Numbered from the stretch's first letter, positions 43,110 through 52,546 are shown. The stretch: 64,000 bases of DNA from Nostocoides sp. (GCA_016716625.1 JADJVJ010000001.1:248001-312000); one strand, 5' to 3'. Made by a program: numbers and translations. Notes: generated from the sequence alone by a model not told the origin.

Positions 43110-44359
43110 CCAGTGATGCCCTGGGCACCCCGTTCCGGGTGCCCCATGTCCTGCTCTCTCGGCCGCGTGCACTCATCGCCCGCGCCCTGGTTCAGCAGGT
43201 CGTCGGCACTCTGCCGGTCCGGCTCCGCTTCCCCGACGGGACCATCACCGGAGGTGGCGGTCCGCACTCGCCGACCTTCGAGGTGCTCCGAGAGGATGAG
43301 TTGTTCGCGCGGATCGGGGATCACCCCAAGATCGGTCTCGGCGAGGCCTACATGGCCGGGCTCTGGCGCGCGGGGCAGGACACCGACCTGGCCGATCTGC
43401 TAGCCCCGTTTGCGCAGCGGCTGGGGAACATCCTTCCCCGTCCGCTCATGCGGCTGCGGGCACTGGTGGACGAGGCGCTCCCGGACCGGCACCGCAACAC
43501 CGTGCACGGCGCCCGGCGCAATATCGAGGCCCACTACGACCTGAGCAACGACCTCTTTGCCGCCTTCCTCGATCCATCGATGACCTACTCCAGCGCGCTC
43601 TTCGATCCGAGCGCGCCCCGGGAACATCAGGACCTGCACCGGGCACAGCTCCGCAAGATCGACGCGATCCTCGACCGCGCCGGGGTCACCGAGGGCACCC
43701 GGCTGCTCGAAATCGGCAGCGGCTGGGGTGAACTCGCCCTGCGGGCGGCCGGTCGCGGGGCAACGGTCACGACGATCACGCTGTCGGCCGAGCAGCAGGC
43801 CCTCGCGCGGCAGAAGTTGGCCGCGGCGGGGGTCGCGGACCGCGTCGAGGTTCGGCTTCAGGACTATCGAGATGTCCGTGGCGAGTTCGACGCTGTGGTC
43901 TCGGTGGAGATGATAGAGGCCGTCGGTGAGGAGTTCTGGCCGACCTACTTCGCCGCGATCGATGACCGACTCGCCCCCGGCGGGAGTGCCGTCGTGCAGT
44001 CCATCCTCATGGATCACGATCGCTATCTGATGACCCGCAACTCCCACGGCTGGATCCAGAAGTACATCTTCCCCGGCGGGCTCATCCCCTCGCTCACCGC
44101 CATCCGCGAGGTGACTGCCGCGCATACTCAGCTGCGGGTGACGCAGGTGCGCTCCTTCGGGATGGACTACGCCGAAACGCTGCGACGGTGGCGGGCCACC
44201 TTCCTCGAGTCCTGGCCGATGATCGCCGGTGAGCGCTTCGATGAGACTTTCCGGCGGATGTGGGAGTTCTACCTCGCCTACTGCGAGGCAGGGTTCGCCA
44301 CCGGCTACCTAGACGTCGCCCAGATCACTCTCCGCCGCTCTGCGGAGATCGGGCCGTGA
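43106..44359 (+). CDS. Cyclopropane-fatty-acyl-phospholipid synthase family methyltransferase
   Basis: 417 residues. The SAM-binding fold carries LLEIGSGWGELALRAAGRGATVTTITLS (motif I) and VSVEMIEAVGEEFWPTYF. Before it comes the family stretch NIEAHYDLSNDLFAAFLDPSMTYSSALF. The C-terminal part has QKYIFPGGLIPSL and WRATFLESWPMIAGERFDETFRRMWEFYLAYCEAGF. It methylates or cyclopropanates membrane unsaturated fatty acids using S-adenosylmethionine. ATGA overlap with DUF1365. Confidence 0.92.
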   Translation: MTSDALGTPFRVPHVLLSRPRALIARALVQQVVGTLPVRLRFPDGTITGGGGPHSPTFEVLREDELFARIGDHPKIGLGEAYMAGLWRAGQDTDLADLLAPFAQRLGNILPRPLMRLRALVDEALPDRHRNTVHGARRNIEAHYDLSNDLFAAFLDPSMTYSSALFDPSAPREHQDLHRAQLRKIDAILDRAGVTEGTRLLEIGSGWGELALRAAGRGATVTTITLSAEQQALARQKLAAAGVADRVEVRLQDYRDVRGEFDAVVSVEMIEAVGEEFWPTYFAAIDDRLAPGGSAVVQSILMDHDRYLMTRNSHGWIQKYIFPGGLIPSLTAIREVTAAHTQLRVTQVRSFGMDYAETLRRWRATFLESWPMIAGERFDETFRRMWEFYLAYCEAGFATGYLDVAQITLRRSAEIGP

Positions 44360-45756
44360 CCTCGGTTCTCTGGCTGCGCCGGGATCTCCGCCTCGCGGAC
44401 CACCCGGCCCTGCTCGCCGCGACGGCGCAGGGCACGGCCGTGCCCGTCTTCGTCATCGACCCTGCACTCTGGGACTGCGCCGGATCCGCTCGGCGAGCCT
44501 GGCTCGCGGCCACCCTCCGACAGCTCGACAGGGACCTCGACGGGCGGCTGTGTCTGCGGATCGGGCGGCCCGAGGCTGTCATCCCGACGCTCGCCGAGAG
44601 TCTTGGTGCCGACGCCGTCCACGTGACTCGGGAGACCACCCCGGCCGGGCGGCGCCGGGACGCGCGGGTCGAGGCCGCGCTGCGTCGCGGTGGGCGTGCG
44701 CTCGTGCTCACCGGCACTCCGTATGCCGTGGGGCCGGGACTGGTCCGGACCGGCGCGGGTAGTCCCTACCGAGTCTTCACCCCGTTTCTGCGGGCCTGGC
44801 GAGACCATGGCTGCCCGGTCCCGGCGGGACCTGCGGACCTGGCGAGGATCCGTCCGGCAGAGACCGACCCGCACGCCTGGTCGCTCGTCGACGAAGCCGT
44901 CGCCGGGTCCACCGTGCCGCTGCCCGAGCCGGGCGAGGCGGCCGCTCTGCAGCGGTGGCGTGACTTCCTCGACGGTGACCTCACGGCATACCGGACGGAT
45001 CGGGACCGGCCTGCGGTGGAGGGAACCACCCGGCTCTCGCCCTATCTCAAGCTCGGGGTGCTGCACCCGCGCACCCTGCTCGCAGATCTGGCTTCTGTCG
45101 GACCGGCCGATCGAGACGGCGCGCACACCCTCGTCAGTGAGCTGGCCTGGCGTGAGTTCTATGCCGACACGCTGTGGCACTCTCCGCGCAGTGCCTGGCG
45201 CGACCACCGCACGGCCCTGGAACACCTGGAGTATGACGACCCGGCCGACCCCGTGGTGGCCTCGCGGCTGGAGGCGTGGCGCTCCGGTCGCACCGGCTAC
45301 CCGCTCGTCGACGCCGGGATGCGCCAGCTGCTCACCCAGGGGTGGATGCACAACCGGGTGCGGATGGTCACGGCGAGTTTCCTCACCAAGGACCTGCACG
45401 TGTGGTGGCCGCACGGCGCCCGGCATTTCCTCACCCACCTCATCGACGGCGACCTCGCCTCGAACAGCCACGGCTGGCAGTGGGTTGCCGGAACCGGGAC
45501 CGACGCCGCCCCGTATTTCCGGGTCTTCAACCCCGTCCGCCAGGGGCTGCTCGTGGACCCCGAGGGGGAGTACGTTCGCCGGTACGTCCCCGAACTGGCC
45601 CACCTCCCGGGCCGCACGGTGCACGAGCCGTGGGCCGTCCCCGACGGGTATGACGGCGGCTATCCGCGGCCCATCGTCGACCACAGCCAGGAGCGGGCCG
45701 AGGCCCTGCGTCGCCTCGCCGCGGCCACGTCGGCCCGGGCATCGACGCTCGCCTGA
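44356..45756 (+). CDS. phr: Deoxyribodipyrimidine photolyase
   Basis: 466 residues. Antenna domain from SVLWLRRDLRLADHPALL. FAD-binding domain with GTTRLSPYLKLGVLHPRTLL, ELAWREFYADTLWH, RTGYPLVDAGMRQLLTQGWMHNRVRM, VWWPHGARHFLTHLIDGDLASNSHGWQWVAGTGTDAAPYFRVFNP. It repairs UV-induced cyclobutane pyrimidine dimers with blue light. GTG 44356 overlaps the preceding stop (GTGA). As last gene of a CarH-type operon, it would be induced by light. Confidence 0.95.
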   Translation: MTSVLWLRRDLRLADHPALLAATAQGTAVPVFVIDPALWDCAGSARRAWLAATLRQLDRDLDGRLCLRIGRPEAVIPTLAESLGADAVHVTRETTPAGRRRDARVEAALRRGGRALVLTGTPYAVGPGLVRTGAGSPYRVFTPFLRAWRDHGCPVPAGPADLARIRPAETDPHAWSLVDEAVAGSTVPLPEPGEAAALQRWRDFLDGDLTAYRTDRDRPAVEGTTRLSPYLKLGVLHPRTLLADLASVGPADRDGAHTLVSELAWREFYADTLWHSPRSAWRDHRTALEHLEYDDPADPVVASRLEAWRSGRTGYPLVDAGMRQLLTQGWMHNRVRMVTASFLTKDLHVWWPHGARHFLTHLIDGDLASNSHGWQWVAGTGTDAAPYFRVFNPVRQGLLVDPEGEYVRRYVPELAHLPGRTVHEPWAVPDGYDGGYPRPIVDHSQERAEALRRLAAATSARASTLA

Positions 45757-45912
45757 ACTGACGAGATGGTCAAGAAAAGTTGGGGAAGACTTTACTTTCT
45801 TTACTCTTCAACGATATGTGCCGTCGGTACCGTTGAAAGCGGAGTGATTCACGCCTGTCGCCAACCTCCCTGCATCGCGGCAGCCACGAGGTGCTCCGAG
45901 AGGATCCTGCAC
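45757..45912 (+). promoter_or_regulatory. AT-rich promoter region of the methyltransferase-sugar operon
   Basis: The stretch 45768-45825 is notably AT-rich, with imperfect inverted bases GTTG-GGGAAGA ... TCTTCAAC (45779-45812) around TTTACTTTCTTTACTC. It is a likely operator/promoter for the three-gene unit starting at 45913. No standard sigma hexamers could be assigned securely. Confidence 0.35.
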
Positions 45913-46803
45913 ATGGCTATCGACGTCCCGCGGCTCGCCGCGACGCCGGAGCGAGCGGCGTCCCACCGCCGATCGCTCATCGGTCGTGTCGTGAAGTCCG
46001 TGGGTGGGAGGCGCGCCGAGGCGGTGTCCGACGGTTCGCTCGGCGAGGCTCGCCGCAGCCTTCGCGCGGCCCGCTCCGGGCAGGTGAGGACCGCCCTCGC
46101 CGTGGGCGCGCACCGGGACGTCCCGATCCCCTCGCGTCCGCTGGCGGCCGCTCGTGACCTTCGCATCGATGAGTCCCTTGAGTACACCCTGGTCGCCCGC
46201 GGGCACCGGGTGCTCGACCTCGGCTACGCCCACGGCAGCCTTGCCTGCGCTGCCGCCCAACGAGGCGCTCACGTCACTGCCCTCGTCCAGGACCCTGCCG
46301 AGGCCGAGGTCGTCCGCTTCCGGGTGGCCGTGATGGGGTTGGACCACCTCGTCGAGGTCGTCATCGGTGGCCTGGCTGACATCCACGGCAGCTATGACGT
46401 CGTTGTCGGGATGGAAGCCCTCAGCGGTCTCGCCCAGAACGAGGTGGCCCACCTGCTCGCCGATGTTCTGGACCGGCTCGCCCCGGCCGGTGGCGGCTAC
46501 CTCGACGGCCTCGTCGCCGGCAACTTCGTGGGTGCCGGTTTCACCACCGTCCGCGGCCTGCGCAAGGCGCTCGCCGCGGAGCAGTCCGCGACCGCGACCT
46601 CCGTTGAGCTTGGCTCCACGGCATACCTCACCGAGGTGGAGGCAGCGGCCAGCGACGCAGCGGAGAGCCCCGCCGGGCTCCTGGCCGAGATCGCCGATGC
46701 GGTGGCGTCGGGTTCGCTCGCGCACGCCCGCCTCGTCCTCACCCGTCGGCCCGACCTGCGTCACTCTGCACCCGACCTGCACGAGGCCGTCCTCTGGCCC
46801 TAG
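45913..46803 (+). CDS. Class I SAM-methyltransferase-fold protein
   Basis: 296 residues. Motif I is HRVLDLGYAHGSLACAAAQRGAHVTALV, followed by an acidic strand-end residue, MGLDHLVEVVIGG and YDVVVGMEALSGL. The Gly-rich loop is atypical (GYAHG instead of GxGxG), so activity is uncertain. ATG 45913 has GAGAGGA about 8 bases upstream. It is 10 bases from the mutarotase gene. Substrate unknown. Confidence 0.7.
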   Translation: MAIDVPRLAATPERAASHRRSLIGRVVKSVGGRRAEAVSDGSLGEARRSLRAARSGQVRTALAVGAHRDVPIPSRPLAAARDLRIDESLEYTLVARGHRVLDLGYAHGSLACAAAQRGAHVTALVQDPAEAEVVRFRVAVMGLDHLVEVVIGGLADIHGSYDVVVGMEALSGLAQNEVAHLLADVLDRLAPAGGGYLDGLVAGNFVGAGFTTVRGLRKALAAEQSATATSVELGSTAYLTEVEAAASDAAESPAGLLAEIADAVASGSLAHARLVLTRRPDLRHSAPDLHEAVLWP

Positions 46804-46813
46804 GTTTGGGTTC

Positions 46814-47653
46814 ATGAGCGAGGGCGCCATCACCCGGCATGATGTCGTCACCTCGACGTGCACGGGGTCGATCACGGATCAAGGGGCCCAGGTCATCTCG
46901 TGGGCGCCGCAGGGTGCCGCTCCCGTCCTCTATGTGAGTTCGGCGTCCCGGTTCCAGCGGGGTGCCTCGATCCGAGCCGGGGCGCCCATCTGCTGGCCGT
47001 GGTTCGGGCCTGGACGGTTCCCCGGGCTCACCCCGGCCCACGGCTTCGTCCGCGCCGCGCCCTGGGAGCTGGTCTCGATCGAGGAGACCGCTGCCAAGGT
47101 GACCACGCGACACCGTCTCGACTCATCCATGGTCACCTCCGCGGTGTGGCCCCACGAGTATGCCGCCGAGGTTGTCGCGTCCTTCGGTGCCGAGTTGAGT
47201 ATCGCGCTCACGGTGACCAACACCGGGTCAGAGGACCTCGACTACGAGGAGGCCATCCACACCTACCTCGCTGTCGGTGACGTCTCGGAGGTGCTTGTTG
47301 CCGGGCTCGAGGGGGCGCCCTATATCGACAAGACGACGGGCGGCACGCGTCGGGTCATCGACGGCCTGCTCGCGGTGACCGGGGAGACCGACGCCGTGTG
47401 CGAGACCACGGGACCGATCACCGTGATCGATCCGGTCCTACGCCGGCGCCTCGTTGTCACCCTCGAGGGGGCGCAGAACGCCGTCGTCTGGAACCCCTGG
47501 AAGACCAAGGGCGATGCCATCGCCGACGTCGGCGACGGGGAGTGGCGCACCTTCCTCTGCATCGAGGGGGCGAACGCCTTTGAGAACGCCGTGCGCCTGG
47601 CTCCGGGTGCATCGCACACCCTGGCCTACACCGTGGCGGTCGAGCCCCTGTGA
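46814..47653 (+). CDS. Aldose 1-epimerase family / hexose-6-phosphate mutarotase
   Basis: 279 residues. Galactose mutarotase-like fold of the YeaD type: AQVISWAPQGAAPVLYVS, RGASIRAGAPICWPWFGPGRFPGLTPAHGFVRAAPWEL with the key histidine, and EEAIHTYLAVGDVSEVLV. The catalytic glutamate region is NAVVWNPWKTKGDAIADVGDGEWRTFLCIEGA. It interconverts anomers of hexose 6-phosphates. Its stop overlaps the AGE isomerase start (GTGA), indicating a shared sugar pathway. Confidence 0.9.
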   Translation: MSEGAITRHDVVTSTCTGSITDQGAQVISWAPQGAAPVLYVSSASRFQRGASIRAGAPICWPWFGPGRFPGLTPAHGFVRAAPWELVSIEETAAKVTTRHRLDSSMVTSAVWPHEYAAEVVASFGAELSIALTVTNTGSEDLDYEEAIHTYLAVGDVSEVLVAGLEGAPYIDKTTGGTRRVIDGLLAVTGETDAVCETTGPITVIDPVLRRRLVVTLEGAQNAVVWNPWKTKGDAIADVGDGEWRTFLCIEGANAFENAVRLAPGASHTLAYTVAVEPL

Positions 47654-48893
47654 CCGGGGCGGACTCCTGGCTCATTCATTCTGGGCATCGAAAGTGGTTG
47701 TGGCACAACTTCTCTCGGGTGCTTGAGTTCGCGCTGCCCTCGATCCTGCCCGACTGCGGGTTCGCCTACCAGGGGGCGGATGGTCGGCCCATGCCGGGGC
47801 GCCGGCCGCAGCTCTTCCTCACCGCACGCATGGTGGCCACGGCCGCGCTGGGGGTGCAGCACGGCATACCGGGGGCGGGGGAGTTGCTCGACCACGGGAT
47901 GGCTTCGCTCCTGGGGTGCCACCGGGATCTCACCCACGGTGGATGGTTCACCGAGCCGGGGGCCGTGACGCGTAAGTCCACGTACGACCACGTCCACGTC
48001 GGGCTTGCCGCGGCACGGGCGTTGGAGGCGGGGCATCCGCGGGCCGAGGAGCTGCTCGCCCTCGTGATCGCGGTGGTCGAGGAGCGGCTCTGGGATCAGG
48101 ACAGCGGCACGGTTCGCGAGTCGTTCGCGCCGGATTGGAGTGACTCCGAGGCCTATCGCGGGGCGAACGCCAACATGCACACGCTGGAGGCATTCCTGGA
48201 GATGGGACGTGCCACCGGTGATCCGGTGTGGCACGAGCGAGGACTGCGCATTGCCGATCGGATCATCAATGGTGCTGCCCGACTACGGGATTGGCTCATC
48301 CCCGAGCACTTCGACGAGAGCTGGGCCGAGCTGCCCGACTACAACGTCGACGAGCCCCTGCACCCGTTCCGACCGTATGGCGCAACCCTCGGGCACTCCC
48401 TGGAATGGGCCCGATTCCTGCTCGACCTGGACCGCTCCGGGGTGGTGTCGGCGCCGTGGCTCATCGAGGCGGCCGAGGGTCTGACCCGGCGCGCGCTCGA
48501 TGGAGGGTGGGCGCTCGACGGGCGCCCGGGACTGGTCTACACCGTGGACTGGGCGGGCGCCCCGTGGCCGATGTGCGACTCCATTGGCCGGTGTGTGAGG
48601 GGATCCAGGTCACCGCCGACCTGGTTGCGCTCGGGCCGGGTGCGGAGCGGGGGCGGGCTCATTGGGAGGCCTGGTATCGGCGGTTGTGGGACCACGCGGC
48701 CCGCTACTTCGTCGACGACCGCGGGGCTTGGCGCAATGAGCTCGCGGATGACCTGACCGAGGGTGGCCGGATCTGGCCGGGGCGGCCGGACGTCTATCAC
48801 TGCGGTGGTGCGCTCGCCGGTTCGCTGGCCGCCGGGGACCGGTTGCTCGCGGCGAACGGCATTGGTGGGCAAGGAAACTCGGCCGGGGGCTAG
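47650..48893 (+). pseudogene. AGE-family sugar epimerase/isomerase with a one-base frameshift
   Basis: N-acylglucosamine 2-epimerase family, YihS-like (alpha/alpha barrel). N-terminal motifs: RPQLFLTARMVATAALG, GGWFTEPGAV, KSTYDHVHVGLAAAR, YRGANANMHTLEAFLEM, FRPYGATLGHSLEWARFLLDL. After VYTVDWAG the frame fails near 48557-48560. The plus-one frame then reads RPVADVRLHWPVCEGIQV and continues to FVDDRGAWRNEL and PDVYHCGGALAG, ending at 48893. Restoring one C in GGGCGCCCCG gives an intact 414-residue protein of normal length. The original frame would stop at 48756. Either a true pseudogene or a base-call error. Confidence 0.85.
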
Positions 48894-48940
48894 CGAGTTC
48901 CTGGCTTGCGTCCAGAGTCGAACATGTGTACGATTGATCC

Positions 48941-50266
48941 ATGGTGGGGATGGATCGGTGTGTCGAACTCGTGGGTGGCTTGACCGCTCCCGAGTCTCTC
49001 GCCGAGTGCTCTCGCGAGGAGCTTGGGGAGGCGTTGGAAAGCACCCAGCGACTGGCCAACGCCCTCGCCGCGGCCCAGGTCCGGCTCATCGCCGAGATCG
49101 CGACCCGGGAGAGCATCGAGTTCGAGGACGGCACGATCGGCGAACTTCCCGCCGGCCATGAGGTCTTCGACGGTGCCGAGGTGGTCGCCTCCCGACTGGG
49201 CTGCTCCGTGCGGCACGCCAGCGACCGGGTGGCGCAGTCGTTCGTCCTCGTGGGCGGTCTGCCCCGACTGCTTGCGGCGATGGCCGAGGGCGTGGTCGAT
49301 GACTACCGGGCCCGGGTCGTCGTCGGCGAGTTGGTGGGGGTTTCCGCGGAGGTGTCTCGCCGGATCGACGCCGACCTTGCCGGGCTCTGGTACGACGCGA
49401 AGGGCGCGCCGGCACCGGGTCGGCTGCGGACTCGAGTGCGGGCGTTGGTGGCGCTGCTCGACGCCGAGGCGCTGGCCCGGCGGGCGGACGGGGCCCGGCC
49501 GATGCGGCGCGTTGCCCGCTGGGGGTGCGCGCCGGGGCTCGACACCTGGACCTGGCTGGTGCCGTCAGAACAGTCGCTCACGGCGTGGGCGGCGCTGCAG
49601 TCTCGCGCTGACGAGCTGCGTGCCGCCGCCCGCGTGGCCGGGGAGCAGTTGACTGTGGATCAGGCGCGGAGCGACGCGATGTTTGACCTGCTGCGGGGTG
49701 TGCTCACCGAGGTGCGGCTCGTCGTCACCGTGCCCGAGGGTGCGGTGTCCCTGACACGCCCCGCGGGCGCGCAGCCACTCGTTCTCGTCGATGCGTTCGG
49801 CACGAGTGAGCGTTCCCTGGTCCCCGCCCGGTGGGTCAGCGACCTGGCCGCGCACCCGGGTGCTCGGGTCGAGTACGCCGAATGCGGCCTCGTCACCGGC
49901 GCACTGGCCCCGCCGAAGCGGGCCGCCGTCACCGGGTATCGACCGCCGGAGTCCCTGATCGCCGCGGTGAAGCGCCGGGACGGCACCTGCCGCTTCCCCG
50001 GCTGCACGGTAGCGGCTCGGTTCTGCGACATCGACCATGTGCGGCCCTGGCCGCACGGCCCGACCGCCTACACCAACCTCATGTGCCTCTGTCGGCGCCA
50101 CCACCGCGTCAAACAGGCCCCCGGTTGGCGGGTGAACTTGGGGACGGACTATGCCGCCACGTGGCGCGACCCCACCGGTGGGGTCCGGGTGAGTACCGCG
50201 CCAGACCGTCTCGACGGGGGTTTCAGTCCGCTGGAACGCCACCTTCGCGCGCTCCTGGCTGGGTGA
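48941..50266 (+). CDS. DUF222 / 13E12-type HNH endonuclease domain protein
   Basis: 441 residues. DUF222 region in the first 320 residues (LAAAQVRLIAEIATRES, VASRLGCSVRHASDRVAQSFVL), then a C-terminal HNH nuclease: CRFPGCTVAARFCDIDHVRPWPHGPT, NLMCLCRRHHRVKQ, with zinc-type cysteines. These are multi-copy in actinobacteria and related to mycobacterial REP13E12; their role is unclear (homing, defence or recombination). No repeat or phage gene is seen beside it. Confidence 0.88.
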   Translation: MVGMDRCVELVGGLTAPESLAECSREELGEALESTQRLANALAAAQVRLIAEIATRESIEFEDGTIGELPAGHEVFDGAEVVASRLGCSVRHASDRVAQSFVLVGGLPRLLAAMAEGVVDDYRARVVVGELVGVSAEVSRRIDADLAGLWYDAKGAPAPGRLRTRVRALVALLDAEALARRADGARPMRRVARWGCAPGLDTWTWLVPSEQSLTAWAALQSRADELRAAARVAGEQLTVDQARSDAMFDLLRGVLTEVRLVVTVPEGAVSLTRPAGAQPLVLVDAFGTSERSLVPARWVSDLAAHPGARVEYAECGLVTGALAPPKRAAVTGYRPPESLIAAVKRRDGTCRFPGCTVAARFCDIDHVRPWPHGPTAYTNLMCLCRRHHRVKQAPGWRVNLGTDYAATWRDPTGGVRVSTAPDRLDGGFSPLERHLRALLAG

Positions 50267-50373
50267 GCTCGAAGCGGCAGCCGTGTCGCAGCCGGTATGC
50301 CGCCGTGGCACAGGCTCGCTCGCTACGCTGGGGCGTGCCAACGACGGCATCCTCGACGCAAAGGTGGGTCACC

Positions 50374-50550
50374 ATGGCCGGTAAGTTCGAGCTCTACCAG
50401 GACAAGGCCGGGAAGTACCGCTTCCGGCTCAAGGCGAGCAACGGCCAGGTCGTGGCCGTCGGCGAGGCTTACGAATCGAAGGCCTCCGCGCTCAAGGGCA
50501 TCGAGTCGGTCCGCAAGAACGCCGCAGACGCGACCGTCGTCGAGTCCTGA
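50374..50550 (+). CDS. YegP-like DUF1508 protein
   Basis: 58 residues, one DUF1508 unit: MAGKFELYQDKAGKYRFRLKASNGQVVAVGEAYESKA (given as positions 1-37), then SALKGIESVRKNAADATVVE. Proteobacterial YegP has two tandem units; actinobacteria often carry one, as here. AAGGTGGG lies about 5 bases before the ATG. Function unknown. It ends 22 bases before the convergent tRNA-Lys. Confidence 0.9.
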   Translation: MAGKFELYQDKAGKYRFRLKASNGQVVAVGEAYESKASALKGIESVRKNAADATVVES

Positions 50551-50572
50551 CCCGCGAGGTCACCCCCACCCG

Positions 50573-50645
50573 TGGGCCCCGTGGGACTCGAACCCACAAC
50601 CTACGGATTAAAAGTCCGCAGCTCTAACCATTGAGCTAGAGGCCC
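50573..50645 (-). tRNA. tRNA-Lys(TTT)
   Basis: 73 bases. Acceptor GGGCCTC/GGGGCCC with G-U pairs, D-arm AGCTCAATGG, anticodon loop CTTTTAA (TTT), T-loop GGGTTCGAGTCCC. CCA is not encoded. Confidence 0.95.
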
Positions 50646-50687
50646 TTACCCGGTCGTGACCAGCACGCCCGGGCGGCGCGCGCCACT

Positions 50688-51602
50688 TTACCGGCGCTCG
50701 GCCCGCATCTGCGCGGACGGCAGAGGTTCGAGCACGGTCGGCGTCTCAACGTGCTCGCTCGCGGCCTCATCCCGACGCCCAGCGCTGTCGATCTCGGCCC
50801 CAAAGAGCAGCGCGAGGTTGGTGAGCCACAGCCAGAGCAGGAACACGATCACGCCCGCGAGCGAACCGTAGGTCCGGTTGTAGGACGCGACGTTGGCCAC
50901 ATAGAAGCCGAACCCGGCCGAGAGCACCACCCAGACGACGATGGCTACCCCGGCCCCGGGAGTGAGCCAGCGCACACGCGGCTGCCGCACATCCGGGGTC
51001 GCGTGATAGAGCACCGCGACCATGAGCGTGACGACGCCGAGGATGACCGGCCATTTGAGCCAGCCCCACAGGGTGACCGCCTGGTCGCCGAGCCCCACGG
51101 CCGCGCCGGCCGCTTCGGCCACCCCACCAGAGACGATGAGCCCGAACAGCACGAGCGCCGCCATGAGCACCAAAGCGATGGTGATCCCGAACTGTTGCAG
51201 TCGCAGCCGGACGGCGGGTCGTCCCTCCTCGACGTCCCAGATCCGGTTCATGGCCCGGGCGAACCCGCCGACATACCCCGAGGCCGACCAGAGCGCGACC
51301 CCGACCCCCAGGGCCAGGGCGAACCCGGCCCCGCCGGCGGTGACCATCGCAGAGATCGGTCCCTGGAGTTCGCGCGCCGCATCTGCCTGGCCGACGTCCT
51401 TGAGGAGTTGCAGGATGGCCGACACGGTCTGTTCGCCCTGACCGAAGACGCCGAGCAGGGACACCAGCGCGAGCATCGCCGGGAACACCGCGAGCACCGC
51501 GTAGTAGGTGAGCATCGCCGCAAGGTCGGTGCACTGGTCCCGGGTGAAGGCGGCCACGGCCGCCCGCACGCGCCCGTAGAGGGCGCCGCCAACCTGGGCC
51601 AT
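50688..51602 (-). CDS. YihY/BrkB-family membrane protein
   Basis: 304 residues with six hydrophobic helices. Family motifs: AAMLTYYAVLAVFPAMLALVSLLG at the first helix, ALGVGVALWSASGYVGGFARAMNRIWDVEEGRP, and the C-terminal YGSLAGVIVFLLWLWLTNLALLFGAEIDS. The tail is short and charged. The family was once annotated as ribonuclease BN, wrongly; it is likely a membrane transporter or envelope factor. Monocistronic, divergent from the next gene. Confidence 0.92.
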   Translation of the reverse strand: MAQVGGALYGRVRAAVAAFTRDQCTDLAAMLTYYAVLAVFPAMLALVSLLGVFGQGEQTVSAILQLLKDVGQADAARELQGPISAMVTAGGAGFALALGVGVALWSASGYVGGFARAMNRIWDVEEGRPAVRLRLQQFGITIALVLMAALVLFGLIVSGGVAEAAGAAVGLGDQAVTLWGWLKWPVILGVVTLMVAVLYHATPDVRQPRVRWLTPGAGVAIVVWVVLSAGFGFYVANVASYNRTYGSLAGVIVFLLWLWLTNLALLFGAEIDSAGRRDEAASEHVETPTVLEPLPSAQMRAERR

Positions 51603-51672
51603 GCGCCCAACCTAGCCCGAGTCCGGCCCTTCGTGCAGGCCCGGATCCACCGCCATACGGCAGACTCAACCC

Positions 51673-52314
51673 ATGCCACCCTCCGGGCGCCCGCTGCCCC
51701 GTCGCCCGGTGCACTTCGGCCCGGACGCGATGGAGGCCCACGGTGGCCTGCACCTGGGCCCGGCCGAGACCACCGAGATCGCCCACCAGAGCGCGGCCGT
51801 GCTCATTGGCGCCGGCCGGGCCGCGCACGACCCGCAGGTCACCCAGCGGCTGGTCGCGATCACCGACGACATCGGCCTGTCCACCCTCGCCGACCTGTGG
51901 TCGGCCCGGCCGGCCCGCAGTTTGCCGGGTGCGCTCTGGCGGCTCTACGTCCTACGCCAATGGGTCCAGTCCCAGCCGCTCCAGGCCAGCCGAGAGTATG
52001 CCGCCGGCATTCGGTTCACCGGCGTCGCACACGCCATCGCCGGAGCCGGTGAACCCCCGACGCCGGCCGAGCTCCAGCGGGTCGTCGACTCGATCCTCAG
52101 CGGTGTCTTCGACGGGGACCTCGGGGTGGCCTTGGACCGCGCCGCGGCGTTCTGCATGGTCGTCGCGGCCGGCCGGGCCGAGCTCGCCAACGACGTCGAG
52201 GCCGAGCACCCTGCGGAGGCGAGCGCCCTCACCCGCACCGGGGGAGCCATGCTCGCGACGAGCAGCGACCTGCGCGCCGCCGCCGTGCTCTGGCGCAGGG
52301 GAGATTTGGACTGA
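51673..52314 (+). CDS. Conserved hypothetical helical protein
   Basis: 213 residues, not recognised. Mostly helical and alanine-rich: TTEIAHQSAAVLIGAGRAAHDPQVTQRLVAITDDIG, GALWRLYVLRQWVQSQP, AAAFCMVVAAGRAELAND. No membrane segment or catalytic motif is visible. Codon usage and the coding frame (G/C at third positions) support a real gene. It precedes the DUF47-pit phosphate genes by 232 bases, so association with them is possible but not shown. Confidence 0.75.
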   Translation: MPPSGRPLPRRPVHFGPDAMEAHGGLHLGPAETTEIAHQSAAVLIGAGRAAHDPQVTQRLVAITDDIGLSTLADLWSARPARSLPGALWRLYVLRQWVQSQPLQASREYAAGIRFTGVAHAIAGAGEPPTPAELQRVVDSILSGVFDGDLGVALDRAAAFCMVVAAGRAELANDVEAEHPAEASALTRTGGAMLATSSDLRAAAVLWRRGDLD

Positions 52315-52321
52315 CCGACGT

Positions 52322-52354
52322 GGTCTCCTCGTGGTCTCCTCGTGGTCCGCTCGC
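52322..52354 (+). promoter_or_regulatory. Three 11-nt direct repeats before DUF47-pit
   Basis: GGTCTCCTCGT, GGTCTCCTCGT and GGTCCGCTCGC follow one another in exact 11-base phase, starting 7 bases after the preceding stop. The phase and the G-G-T-C start resemble PhoP direct-repeat units, though the A of GTTCAC is replaced by T. It lies about 190 bases before the DUF47 start. Confidence 0.4.
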
Positions 52355-52546
52355 GGTGGCGTTCACTCGCCGCCGGAACCCTCGGCGGGTTACCCTTTTC
52401 ACGCATGTGTCGGGCCGCGGCAGCCCCGGGTCCCAACATAAGCCGCTCAGAGCGGCCACGCGCCGTGAGGCGCTCCCGGCTCGGCACATGCGTTTGCCCC
52501 ACCCCGATGCTCCACCTCCGCACCGCTGCCAAAGGTTGTACCGCTC

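Noticed and set aside
48941..50266. HNH/DUF222 gene as part of a mobile element or intron
   Set aside because: No inverted or direct repeats, recombinase or interrupted gene flank it; these proteins are common chromosomal genes in actinobacteria.
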